DNA of 64,000 nt from Streptomyces sp. S3(2020) (GTDB lineage Bacteria; Actinomycetota; Actinomycetes; Streptomycetales; Streptomycetaceae): contig NZ_JABERD010000024.1 of NCBI RefSeq assembly GCF_013044505.1, positions 1 through 64,000 of the forward strand. The letters run 5' to 3'. The notes beneath the pieces were generated by a model, which saw nothing but the letters and a program-made list of their open reading frames with translations, ran no database searches and was not told the origin of the DNA. Of this stretch, positions 1 through 7,368 are shown piece after piece. A program made the position numbers and the translations under genes. How positions within the stretch are numbered: the first letter of the stretch is position 1; each line of letters starts with the position of its first letter.

Positions 1-18
1 AATGTGTATAAGAGACAG
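1..18. other. Residual Nextera (Tn5 mosaic end) adapter
   Basis: Bases 2-18 are identical to the last 17 bases of the Tn5 mosaic end AGATGTGTATAAGAGACAG used in Nextera libraries. Translation across it gives MCIRDS, a familiar sign of adapter carry-over. It is not genomic DNA; native sequence starts at about 19. Confidence 0.93.
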
Positions 19-20
19 CC

Positions 21-587
21 TATCTGCCGCTGCACCGGGCGCTGGGGCGGCTGGAGGCCGAGCGGAACCGGGAGCCGCATCCGCTGATGACGGAGTACCC
101 GATCCCGTACGCCCTGTCCGTGGGGACCCTGCGCTCGGGGGACTGGGCGAGCAGCGTGCCCGATCTGCTGGTCGCGGAGGGGCGGTTGGGGGTGCGGCTG
201 GGGGAGGACCCGGCGGCGGCGCGGGCCGCGTTCGAGCGGTGCGTGGCCGAAGTGTGCGCCCAGGACGCCTGGTTGGCCGGCCATCCGGTCAACGTGACCT
301 GGCCCGGTGGGCAGTTCGCGAGCGGCCGGCTGCCGCAGGGGCATCCGCTGCCCGGCGTGATCCGCGGCGCGCACGCGGACGCCGGGGGCGGGCCGCTCAG
401 GGAGCGCGGGGCGTCGTACGGGAGTGATCTGCGTCTGTACGCCGGAGCCGGGATTCCGACGTTGCAGTTCGGGCCGGGGGACATCCAGGTCGCCCACAGT
501 GCGCGGGAGCGGGTGTCGGTGCGGGACGTGGTGGCGGTCGCGCGGACGCTGGCGCTGACGGTGCTGCGGACGGTGGAGACGAAGTGA
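21..587 (+). CDS. M20-family metallopeptidase/deacetylase, C-terminal part
   Basis: The open frame runs in from the contig edge, so the N-terminus is missing. The visible 188 residues resemble the lid and C-terminal catalytic halves of M20 amidohydrolases (ArgE/DapE/CPG2 type). The segment PDLLVAEGRLGVRLGEDP followed by a Phe-Glu-Arg-Cys helix is typical of the dimerisation domain. The late stretch GAGIPTLQFGPGD, then a His in IQVAHSARERV, matches the C-terminal metal-ligand region (GxGxPxxxFGPG...AHxxxE). Such enzymes hydrolyse N-acyl amino acids or dipeptides; the substrate cannot be told. An ATG at position 87 is internal to the domain and is not a credible start. The stop is followed by an 80-base gap before the next gene. 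Confidence 0.8.
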   Translation, partial: YLPLHRALGRLEAERNREPHPLMTEYPIPYALSVGTLRSGDWASSVPDLLVAEGRLGVRLGEDPAAARAAFERCVAEVCAQDAWLAGHPVNVTWPGGQFASGRLPQGHPLPGVIRGAHADAGGGPLRERGASYGSDLRLYAGAGIPTLQFGPGDIQVAHSARERVSVRDVVAVARTLALTVLRTVETK

Positions 588-667
588 CGGGAACCGGCGG
601 GCCCGTTCGGCGATCTTCTTGAGTGGGTCGAGTGGGTCGTCTCGGCCCACGGGGTAAGGAGCCGTCC

Positions 668-1099
668 ATGTTCACATCCTGGCGCAGTGCGGTGTCGTAC
701 GCGGCGATCGTCACGCTCGTCTCGTTGGCCGTGGGGGAGGTCGGGAACTTCCTGTGGAGTCCCGAACTCCCTTCGAGGGACTGGGTGATGAACGTGCTCC
801 TCACCCCGGACCGGCTCGCCTTCCCGCTGGTCGCGATCGTCGTACTGGTCGAGGCGCGGCTGCTGCTGCCGCCGCTGTCGCGCTGGAGCACGGCCGGCAT
901 CGACACCGGTCTGTACGCCCTCGTCCTGCTGCTGGTCACCGCCGCCGAGGCCGTGACCTACGACGGTTCGCCCGCCGACTCCGCCTTCCTCATGCTGATC
1001 TTCGCGCTGCTCACCCTTCAGCTCCCGGCCGTCTTCGCGCTGTCGGCCTGGCGCCACGGGCATCTGACCCCGACCGGCCGGGCGGCGCTCACCTCCTGA
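668..1099 (+). CDS. Small integral membrane protein
   Basis: This is a 143-residue protein with about four hydrophobic segments: near residues 8-25, 38-60, 75-95 and 105-125. The start at 668 is chosen because AAGGAG lies seven bases upstream at 656-661; the frame stays open further up to 623 without a better site. No catalytic motif is visible. Similar small four-helix proteins are common and uncharacterised in Streptomyces. It stands between the peptidase fragment and the GntR gene with no operon link. Function unknown. Confidence 0.7.
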   Translation: MFTSWRSAVSYAAIVTLVSLAVGEVGNFLWSPELPSRDWVMNVLLTPDRLAFPLVAIVVLVEARLLLPPLSRWSTAGIDTGLYALVLLLVTAAEAVTYDGSPADSAFLMLIFALLTLQLPAVFALSAWRHGHLTPTGRAALTS

Positions 1100-1179
1100 C
1101 CGCGAAGCCTGACCGCGAGACCTCATCGTGAGGCCCCACCGCGCGGCATCGAAACCGTAGGTCACCGGGTGGCCGTAGC

Positions 1180-1189
1180 CTGTATACAG
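1180..1189. promoter_or_regulatory. Palindromic operator CTGTATACAG upstream of the GntR gene
   Basis: CTGTATACAG is a perfect 10-bp palindrome 32 bases before the GntR start. The same decamer recurs at 1999-2008 in front of the adjacent operon. It fits the GT...AC core of FadR-subfamily operators, so autoregulation is inferred. Confidence 0.6.
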
Positions 1190-1221
1190 ACAAGTACGCG
1201 GCAGGACGGACAAGGAGCCTC

Positions 1222-1935
1222 ATGGCCCGGGCGACTGGTAAGAGCGAGGCCGTCTACGAGCGGCTGAAGGGTGACATCGAGTCACTGCGGCTGCGGCCGG
1301 GGGCCAAGCTGAGCGAGGTGCAGCTGGGCGAGGAGCTCGGGGCCTCGCGGACACCCGTGCGGGAGGCCATCCGGCGGCTCGCGGGGGAGGGGCTGGTCGA
1401 CTTCGCGCCCGGTGAGGTGGCCCGGGTGGCGGCGATCTCGCTGGGCGGGGTGCGGGCGCTCTTCGAGTTCCGGATGCTTCTGGAGCCCCGGGCGGCAGCG
1501 TCGGTCGCGACGGCGGGGGCGGCGGACGAGCGGGTGCTGGTGCCGTTCCGGGGGCTGCTGGAGCGCCTCGATGCCTTCGACGAGGCGTTCCGGGCGCTGG
1601 ACGCCGGCGCGCAGGCGCGGTCGTACCAGGAGTTCTACGACCTGTCCGAGGGCTTCGACCAGGCCGTCATCGCCGCCTGCCGCAATCCGTATCTCGCCCG
1701 GACCATCCGTGATCTGCGCAGCCAGACCGTGCGGCTGCGGCACCTCTCGCACAGCGGGCCGCGCCGCATGCTGACCTCGCTGGAGGAGCATCGCGCGATG
1801 CTCAAGGCGATCACGCAGGGGGACGCGCAGGCGGCGGAGGCGGGCTGCCGGCACCATCTCGCGCAGACCCTTCAGGCGCTGATCGACAGTCTGACCAGCC
1901 AGGATCTGGACGTCCGGGTCGACGTCACCGGCTGA
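1222..1935 (+). CDS. GntR-family (FadR/FCD) transcriptional regulator
   Basis: This is a 237-residue DNA-binding regulator. Residues 10-75 form a GntR winged helix (YERLKGDIESLRLRPGAKLS, then ELGASRTPVREAIRRLAGEGLV). Residues 90-225 are an all-helical FCD ligand-binding domain with the usual Asp/His-rich face (the EEHRAMLKAI helix and the AGCRHHL helix). The ATG at 1222 has AAGGAG at 1212-1217. The palindrome CTGTATACAG lies upstream of this gene and again upstream of the co-directional operon from 2073. This suggests it represses both itself and that operon and is released by the operon's substrate or an intermediate. The ligand is unknown; FCD proteins usually bind small carboxylates. Confidence 0.92.
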   Translation: MARATGKSEAVYERLKGDIESLRLRPGAKLSEVQLGEELGASRTPVREAIRRLAGEGLVDFAPGEVARVAAISLGGVRALFEFRMLLEPRAAASVATAGAADERVLVPFRGLLERLDAFDEAFRALDAGAQARSYQEFYDLSEGFDQAVIAACRNPYLARTIRDLRSQTVRLRHLSHSGPRRMLTSLEEHRAMLKAITQGDAQAAEAGCRHHLAQTLQALIDSLTSQDLDVRVDVTG

Positions 1936-1989
1936 AACCGTCGTAGAAACCGGCTGAAACCCGTCGTACGACAGGGTGTGGCCTCTCTG

Positions 1990-2020
1990 GATACATTGCT
2001 GTATACAGGAGCGGATACAG
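1990..2020. promoter_or_regulatory. Operator cluster for the GntR regulator, upstream of the catabolic operon
   Basis: The perfect palindrome CTGTATACAG at 1999-2008 is flanked by related half-sites GGATACA at 1989-1995 and GGATACAG at 2013-2020. The cluster ends about 50 bases before the first operon gene. Because the decamer matches 1180-1189 exactly, the GntR protein is the likely ligand. Confidence 0.6.
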
Positions 2021-2072
2021 CAATGGATGCAGTAATGGATTCGATCATGTCGTTCGACGCGGAGGCCCTCCC

Positions 2073-3134
2073 ATGCCCCACACCGTCGGCGCCGCCGACC
2101 TCCTGAGGTTCGCCGCCGCCACCACCGAGGCCCACGGCGTCCCGCCCTCCGACGCCCACCTCCTCGCGGACACCCTCGTCACCGCGGAGCTGTGGGGCCA
2201 CCCCTCCCACGGGATGCTGCGCCTGCCCTGGTACCTCGACCGTCTCGCGAGCGGCGCGACCACCCCCGTCGCCGCCCCGGAGACCGTCAGCGACAACGGC
2301 GCCGTCCTCGTCGTCGACGGCCACGACGGACTCGGCCAGGTGCTCACCGACCACGCCGTCACCCAGGGCGTGCGGCGCGCCCGCCGGCACGGGATCAGCG
2401 CGGTCGCCGTCCGCAACTCCGGGCACTTCGGCACCGCCGCCTACTTCACCCGCAAGGCCGCCGCCCAGGGCTGTGTGGCGCTGCTGGCCACCAACTCCAG
2501 CCCGGCGATGGCCCCTTGGGGCGGCCGGGAGAAGCGGCTCGGCACCAACCCGTGGTCCATCGCCGCGCCCGGCGGCCGGCAGGGCACCGTCGTGATGGAC
2601 ATCGCCAACACCGCCGTCGCGCGCGGCAAGATCTACCACGCCAAGGAGCGCGGCGAGCCGATCCCCGAGGGCTGGGCGGCCGACGCCGACGGGACGCCCA
2701 CGACCGATCCGCGGCGGGCCGTCGAGGGGCTGATCCTGCCCATGGCCGGCCACAAGGGCTACGCCATCTCCTTCATGTTCGACGTCCTCGCGGGGGTCCT
2801 GACGGGCAGCGCCTTCGGCTCGGCGGTCGTCGGCCCCTACCACCGCACCGGCCGCAGCGGCGTCGGCCATCTGCTGATCTGCGTCGACATCGCGTCCATG
2901 GCCGACCCGGACGAGTTCGGGGCGCGGATGGAGGCCCTCGTCGAGGAGACCAGGTCCACGCCCCTGGCCCCGGGCGCCACCGAGGTCCTCGTCCCCGGCG
3001 AACCCGAGACCCGCACCGCCGAGCGGCTGCGCCGCGAGGGCATCACGGTCGTCGACGACACCTGGGCCTCGCTCGCGGCGATCGCCGCCACGACCGCCGT
3101 ACCCCTTCCCGCAGGCGAGGAGTTCCCCGCATGA
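2073..3134 (+). CDS. Malate/L-lactate/ureidoglycolate dehydrogenase family (Ldh2) oxidoreductase
   Basis: This 353-residue protein belongs to the NAD(P)-dependent Ldh2 family, which is unrelated to classical Rossmann lactate dehydrogenases. Typical landmarks are ELWGHPSHGMLRLPWYL (with the catalytic-type His), the NSGHFGTAAYFTRKA segment, the TNSSPAMAPWGG stretch, LGTNPWSIAAP, and GHKGYAISFMFDVLAG near the C-terminus. The family reduces or oxidises 2-keto/2-hydroxy acids, including malate, sulfolactate, ureidoglycolate and diketogulonate. It is the first gene of an operon with an ABM monooxygenase-like protein, a cupin and an aldehyde dehydrogenase. The stop overlaps the next start (ATGA at 3131-3134), indicating translational coupling. 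The substrate is not deducible. Confidence 0.9.
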   Translation: MPHTVGAADLLRFAAATTEAHGVPPSDAHLLADTLVTAELWGHPSHGMLRLPWYLDRLASGATTPVAAPETVSDNGAVLVVDGHDGLGQVLTDHAVTQGVRRARRHGISAVAVRNSGHFGTAAYFTRKAAAQGCVALLATNSSPAMAPWGGREKRLGTNPWSIAAPGGRQGTVVMDIANTAVARGKIYHAKERGEPIPEGWAADADGTPTTDPRRAVEGLILPMAGHKGYAISFMFDVLAGVLTGSAFGSAVVGPYHRTGRSGVGHLLICVDIASMADPDEFGARMEALVEETRSTPLAPGATEVLVPGEPETRTAERLRREGITVVDDTWASLAAIAATTAVPLPAGEEFPA

Positions 3135-3433
3135 TCGCGCTGACCGTATCCCTCCAGGTCGTCCCCGGCCACCGCGCCGGCTTCCTCGCCGCCATCGAGG
3201 AGAACGCCGAGCGGACCTTCACCGACGAGCCCGGCTGCCACTACTTCGACGTCGTCTGCGACCTCGCCGACGACCACCACTTCGTCTTCCACGAGATCTA
3301 CGACGACGAGGCCGCCGTCGACGCCCACCGCGCCGCACCCCACTTCAAGGTCTGGCGCGAGGCGGTCGGCCGGTACGTCGTGCCCGGCAGCCAGGTCAAC
3401 ACCCTCTCCCGCCGTCTGTTCCACCACTCCTGA
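3131..3433 (+). CDS. Antibiotic biosynthesis monooxygenase (ABM)-domain protein
   Basis: This is a 100-residue single-domain dimeric alpha+beta barrel protein. The first strand reads MIALTVSLQVVPGH; then come helix FLAAIEENAERTF, strand GCHYFDVV, strand HHFVFHEIYDDEAAVDAHRAAPHF and the C-terminal AVGRYV helix. This pattern is that of YgiN/LsrG-type quinol monooxygenases or isomerases. It overlaps the preceding dehydrogenase gene by four bases and is followed 13 bases later by the cupin gene. It therefore very likely acts on an intermediate of the same catabolic route. Cofactor-free oxidation of a quinol or isomerisation of a keto-compound are the usual roles; which applies here is open. Confidence 0.85.
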   Translation: MIALTVSLQVVPGHRAGFLAAIEENAERTFTDEPGCHYFDVVCDLADDHHFVFHEIYDDEAAVDAHRAAPHFKVWREAVGRYVVPGSQVNTLSRRLFHHS

Positions 3434-3446
3434 ACGGAGCTCCGCC

Positions 3447-3863
3447 ATGTGCACGTTGGTCATCGACCCGCAGGACGTCGAACGCTTCGACCGCGGTGGC
3501 GGTGTCGCCACCATCCCCTACGTCGGCAAGTGGAACTCGGGGTCGGCCGTCATCACCACCGGCCAGACCGTCTTCCAGCCCGGCACCGGACTGCCCCTGC
3601 ACAGCCACAACGTCGAGGAGTCCGTGCTGATCCTCGAAGGCGAGGCGACCGCGGAGATCGACGGGGAGTTCTTCGACCTGACCGCCGGCCAGGCCACCTG
3701 GGTGCCGGCCGGCGTCCCGCACCGGTTCCTCAACCGCGGCGAGGGCGTCATGCGGATCTACTGGGTCTACGGCGGCCGGGACGTCACCCGCACCATCACC
3801 GCCACCGGCGAGACGTTCGCGCACCTCTCCGAGCACGACAAGGGCGGGGCGGCCACCTCATGA
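3447..3863 (+). CDS. Cupin-domain protein
   Basis: This 138-residue protein is a single cupin barrel. Motif 1 is GTGLPLHSHNVEESVLILEGEA, with two His and a Glu as metal ligands. Motif 2 is GQATWVPAGVPHRFLNRGEG, with the fourth His. Intact ligands suggest a metal-dependent enzyme (isomerase, epimerase or dioxygenase) or a small-molecule sensor. It lies inside the GntR-controlled operon, and its stop overlaps the aldehyde dehydrogenase start at 3860-3863. The exact reaction cannot be read from sequence. Confidence 0.85.
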   Translation: MCTLVIDPQDVERFDRGGGVATIPYVGKWNSGSAVITTGQTVFQPGTGLPLHSHNVEESVLILEGEATAEIDGEFFDLTAGQATWVPAGVPHRFLNRGEGVMRIYWVYGGRDVTRTITATGETFAHLSEHDKGGAATS

Positions 3864-5236
3864 TCAGAACCGTCAACCCGGCCACGGGCGAGGAGATTTC
3901 GCGATACCGGCCCTGGGACGCCGTACGCGTCGAGACCGCCGTGGAACGCGCGCACACCGCCGCCCGGCACTGGGCGCTCGTGCCGGTCGCCGAACGGGCC
4001 GCGCGGGCAAGGGGCCTGGCCCGGCTGCTGCGTGAACACAGGGACTCCATGGCCCAGTTGGTCGTCGCCGAGATGGGCAAGCCGGTCGTCGAGGCCGAGG
4101 GCGAGATCGAGAAGTCGGCGGTGACGGCCGAGTACTACGCCCGCCAGGGGCCCGGCATCCTCGCCGACGAGCCGGTCGCGGTCGAGGGGGCGCGGGCCTG
4201 GGCGGCGTACGAACCGCTCGGGCTCGTGCTGGCCGTGATGCCGTGGAACTTCCCCGTCTGGCAGGTCATGCGCTTCGCCATACCCTCGCTGGTGGCGGGC
4301 AACGGCGTACTGCTGAAGCACGCCTCCAACGTGACCGGCAGCGCGCTCGCCCTCCAGGACCTGTTCGTGGCCGCCGGTTTTCCCGAGCACCTGGTGACCG
4401 CGCTGGTCGTCGCGGACGCGGACGTCCCCGAGGTCACCGCGCGGCTCGTCGAGGACGACCGGGTCGCCGCCGTCACCCTCACCGGGAGCAACCGGGCGGG
4501 CGCGGCGGTGGGTTCGGCGGCCGGGCGGGCGGCGAAGAAGTCCGTTCTGGAGCTGGGGGGTTCGGACGCGTTCGTGGTCCTCGACGACGCCGATGCAGAC
4601 CTGGCCGCGGCGGCCGCGGTGCGGGCGCGGTTCACCAACTCCGGGCAGAGCTGCGTGTGCGCCAAGCGGTTCGTCGTCGCCGAAGCGGTCGCCGACGCCT
4701 TCACGGAGGCCTTCGTGCGAGGGGTGCGGGGGCTGCGGATCGGGGACCCGCGGGAGCGGGCCACCCAGGTCGGACCGCTCGCCCGCGACGATCTGCGGGC
4801 GGCGGTCCAGCGGCAGGTGGAGGAGTCCGTGGCGGCGGGCGCACGGCTGCTGACCGGGGGCAAGTCACTTCCCGGCGCGGGCTGTTGGTTCCAGCCCACC
4901 GTCCTCGCGGACACCGGCCCGGGTATGCCCGCCTTCGACGAGGAGACGTTCGGACCGCTGGCCGCGATCGCTGTCGCACGCGACGACGAGGATGCCGTAC
5001 GGCTGGCGAACGCGAGCGTGTACGGGCTCGGGATGAGCGTATGGACGGCCGACCCCGCCCGCGGTCTCGCGCTGGCCCGCCGCGTCACCAGCGGGGCCGC
5101 CTTCGTCAACGCGGTCGTGGCCTCCGACCCGCGGCTGCCCTTCGGCGGCACCAAGCGCAGCGGCTACGGGCGGGAGCTGGCGGCCGCCGGCATCCGGGAG
5201 TTCACCAACACGCGCACCTACTGGGTCGCGCCCTGA
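3860..5236 (+). CDS. NAD(P)-dependent aldehyde dehydrogenase (succinate-semialdehyde dehydrogenase type)
   Basis: This 458-residue protein has the full aldehyde dehydrogenase fold and lacks the N-terminal arm of larger ALDHs, like GabD/Sad-type enzymes. Conserved features are VMPWNFPVWQVMRFAIPSL (nucleotide-binding Asn), LTGSNRAGAAVGSAAGRA, the general-base Glu in LELGGSDAFVVLDDAD, the catalytic Cys in FTNSGQSCVCAKRF, and the ETFGPLAAIAV loop. It oxidises an aldehyde to a carboxylate, presumably the last step of the operon begun at 2073. The ATG at 3860 overlaps the cupin stop. It is the last gene of the operon, followed by a gap of about 115 bases. Confidence 0.92.
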   Translation: MIRTVNPATGEEISRYRPWDAVRVETAVERAHTAARHWALVPVAERAARARGLARLLREHRDSMAQLVVAEMGKPVVEAEGEIEKSAVTAEYYARQGPGILADEPVAVEGARAWAAYEPLGLVLAVMPWNFPVWQVMRFAIPSLVAGNGVLLKHASNVTGSALALQDLFVAAGFPEHLVTALVVADADVPEVTARLVEDDRVAAVTLTGSNRAGAAVGSAAGRAAKKSVLELGGSDAFVVLDDADADLAAAAAVRARFTNSGQSCVCAKRFVVAEAVADAFTEAFVRGVRGLRIGDPRERATQVGPLARDDLRAAVQRQVEESVAAGARLLTGGKSLPGAGCWFQPTVLADTGPGMPAFDEETFGPLAAIAVARDDEDAVRLANASVYGLGMSVWTADPARGLALARRVTSGAAFVNAVVASDPRLPFGGTKRSGYGRELAAAGIREFTNTRTYWVAP

Positions 5237-5304
5237 CCGACCGGGGGCGGACACCCAGGCGGAGATGAGCACCCGTACTCATGCCCCGCCGCCGGTCGCC
5301 GGGC

Positions 5305-5323
5305 CACTGTGGGACACACAGTG
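5305..5323. repeat. Inverted repeat CACTGTG-N5-CACAGTG
   Basis: Perfect 7-bp arms (5305-5311 and 5317-5323) separated by GGACA lie 28 bases before the start of the first small membrane protein. It may be an operator or a weak hairpin ending the upstream operon. Confidence 0.35.
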
Positions 5324-5350
5324 ACAACGACCGAACCGAAGGGATCCGCG

Positions 5351-5713
5351 ATGGCGAACGTCTCGCGTCCGGGCCGTGCCGCGTGGCCGCGGAGGCTGCT
5401 CGCGCTCGCCACGGACAACTGGGCCGGCCGGGGGTACCTGGCGGTCTTCGCCGCCTCCGTGCCGGTGGCGTTCCTGTTCCCGGACAGTGTGTACGCGATG
5501 GCTCCCGTGCTGCTCACTGAGCCGCTGTCCATGCTGAGCGCGGTCGTGCCCTTCGGGGCCGGTGTCACCGAGGGCAGCGGGGGGCCGGCCGTCGTGGCCG
5601 CCTCCGTCGGCATGGGCGCCTGGCTGCTCGCGTGCGCTCTGGTGAACGCCGCCGTGGTGGGCGCGCTCGCCCATCACGTCCGGGACGTCCGTGCCGATGC
5701 CCGGCACGCCTGA
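5351..5713 (+). CDS. SCO4225-type small membrane protein, copy 1
   Basis: This 120-residue protein has a short basic N-terminus, the motif RLLALATDNWAGRGYLAVFAAS, and about three hydrophobic helices. The NW-x-(A/G)-RGYL motif and layout match the neighbouring gene at 5778, so the two are tandem paralogues. I recall a named Streptomyces family (SCO4225-type membrane proteins) with this motif; its function is unknown. The start at 5351 is preferred over an upstream GTG at 5309 because the family N-terminus begins with a short basic stretch. A GAAGGGA stretch lies upstream. Confidence 0.7.
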   Translation: MANVSRPGRAAWPRRLLALATDNWAGRGYLAVFAASVPVAFLFPDSVYAMAPVLLTEPLSMLSAVVPFGAGVTEGSGGPAVVAASVGMGAWLLACALVNAAVVGALAHHVRDVRADARHA

Positions 5714-5730
5714 ACCTCTTCCACCCTTCG

Positions 5731-5770
5731 CAGAGATTCGTAGAGATTCGCAGAGACTCGCAGAGAAAGG
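5731..5770 (+). repeat. Four tandem 10-bp units in the leader of the second SCO4225-type gene
   Basis: The four units are CAGAGATTCG, TAGAGATTCG, CAGAGACTCG and CAGAGAAAGG, exactly in register over 40 bases. The last unit carries the ribosome-binding site (AGAAAGG) of the gene at 5778. Confidence 0.85.
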
Positions 5771-5777
5771 CACCGAC

Positions 5778-6143
5778 ATGGCCCGTACCGCACGCCCCCG
5801 ATTCCCGAGGATCCGAGCCCTGCTGGCGCCCGCCGTCGACAACTGGCTCGCGCGGGGCTATCTCGCGGTGGTCGCCGCGTCGCTGGGGGTCTTCCTGTGG
5901 GCCGTGTACCTGTCGCCCGACCCCGGGTTCGCCGGGATCTGGGCGATCATGGCCACCGCCCCGCTCAGCATGCTCGTCAACCTGCCGCTGATGGGGCTGG
6001 CACCCGACGTGGACTCCTCGCTCAGCTGGCTGACCCCGCTGTTCTTCACCGCCGGCACGGTCCTGTGCGGGCTCGTCAACGCAGCGCTGCTGGGCCTTCT
6101 CGCCCGCAGGCTGACCTCACGGGACCCGCACCCCGCCGCCTGA
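5778..6143 (+). CDS. SCO4225-type small membrane protein, copy 2
   Basis: This 121-residue protein has about three hydrophobic segments and the motif LLAPAVDNWLARGYLAVVAAS, closely matching copy 1. Both end with a polar Arg-rich tail (LARRLTSRDP here; LAHHVRDVRAD in copy 1), indicating a local duplication. The ATG at 5778 is chosen from AGAAAGG at 5764-5770; an in-frame codon at 5691 would lie inside the preceding gene. A 10-bp tandem repeat forms its leader. Function unknown; a small inner-membrane protein. Confidence 0.75.
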   Translation: MARTARPRFPRIRALLAPAVDNWLARGYLAVVAASLGVFLWAVYLSPDPGFAGIWAIMATAPLSMLVNLPLMGLAPDVDSSLSWLTPLFFTAGTVLCGLVNAALLGLLARRLTSRDPHPAA

Positions 6144-6170
6144 ACCGGCGGGGCGCGGGCCGGCGCGGCC

Positions 6171-7106
6171 TCAGCCTTCGGCGTCGGCCGGCCGCACGGT
6201 CAGGAGCACCAGCCCCGTCCCCAGGACGGCCAGTCCGCACCAGGACGCGGTCGTCAGGTGCTCGCCGAGGAGGGTGACGCCGAGGACCGCCGCGACGGCG
6301 GGTTCCGCGAGGGTCAGGGTGGTGGCCATGGACGCCGAGGTGTGGCGCAGGCCGTGGCCGAAGAGGCGGTAGGCCAGGCAGACGGTGAAGAGGGCGAGGT
6401 ACGCCGTGACTGCCGCGCCGCGGGAGGTCGTGAGCCAGTGCGTGTCGACGTACCCGAGGAGCGGCAGCACCAGCAGCCCGGCCGTGCCGAACAGCACGCC
6501 CATCACCGCGTCGGACGGGTGCCCGTGCGTGATGAGCCGGCCACCGATCAGCGAGTAGACGGCGTACGACAGTCCCCCGCCCGTCGCGAGGGCGACGCCC
6601 GTCAGGTCCATCGGTGTGGCCGTTCCGGTGAGTTCGGGGCCCAGTACGAGCAGGGCGCAGCCCAGCACGGCGGCCCCGGTGGCGGCGGCCCGGCGTGCGG
6701 TCGGCCGGGCCCCTCCGGTGAGCCAGGACAGCAGGCCTGCGAAGACCGGTGCGCTGCCCAGCGCGATCACGGTGGCCACCGCCACCCCGGTCCGGGCGAC
6801 CGCCGGGTAGAAGGTGACCGGGTACCCGGCCACCGCCAGTGCCCCGAGGACGAGCAGCCACCGCTCGCCGCGCGTGCACGCGGCCGGCAGTGAGCGGGCG
6901 CCCGGCGAGATCAGGAACAGCAGGAGCCCGCCGAGGGTGAGCCCGGCGCAGCCGATGGCCGCGGCGGGTGCGCCGGCCGGCGCCAGCGAGGCGGCGGTCC
7001 CGGTCGTACCCCACAGGACGGCCGAGACGAGGATGGGCGCGGGGCCGCCGAGGCGACCGGCGCGAGAAGGGCGTGCGAGAGGCAGGGAGATCGTGCGGTT
7101 CGGCAC
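6171..7106 (-). CDS. EamA/DMT-superfamily transporter
   Basis: This is about 311 residues with ten hydrophobic helices in two EamA repeats. Landmarks are ILVSAVLWGTTGTAASLAP near the N-terminus and TGVALATGGGLSYAVYSLIGGRL at the start of the second half. ASMATTLTLAEPAVAAVLGVTLLGE is the EP-containing helix diagnostic of the family. These proteins usually export amino acids or other metabolites. The GTG at 7106 has GGAAGA upstream; a TTG at 7166 would add 20 basic residues and has poorer spacing. The gene runs toward the SCO4225-type pair, with only 27 bases between the stops. Confidence 0.88.
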   Translation of the reverse strand: MPNRTISLPLARPSRAGRLGGPAPILVSAVLWGTTGTAASLAPAGAPAAAIGCAGLTLGGLLLFLISPGARSLPAACTRGERWLLVLGALAVAGYPVTFYPAVARTGVAVATVIALGSAPVFAGLLSWLTGGARPTARRAAATGAAVLGCALLVLGPELTGTATPMDLTGVALATGGGLSYAVYSLIGGRLITHGHPSDAVMGVLFGTAGLLVLPLLGYVDTHWLTTSRGAAVTAYLALFTVCLAYRLFGHGLRHTSASMATTLTLAEPAVAAVLGVTLLGEHLTTASWCGLAVLGTGLVLLTVRPADAEG

Positions 7107-7368
7107 AGTCGTGGTCTTCCGTCGTCGAATGCGTCTGGGACTGGATCCGAAACGGGCGCACGACAAAACCCCTGACGGCTGCTACGAGCCGGTCGGGGCC
7201 GGAATCAAACCGTTCTCAGTGTCCGCGCCCGGTCAGGCGCAGAGCGGCGGCAGAACGACGTGCCAGTACGAGTTCACCCGGCGATCGTAGCCGACCTCCT
7301 CGATGGGCTGTCAGGACGACGCTGCGCGGATACCTTGGTCCTGTACGTACCGGATGTGGCGAGGAGCT

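Noticed and set aside
2..427. Open frame beginning MCIRDSL
   Set aside because: It starts in adapter sequence and runs out of frame with the M20 peptidase.
5731..5770. CRISPR array
   Set aside because: The units are 10 bp and contiguous, with no spacers; no cas genes are in the window.
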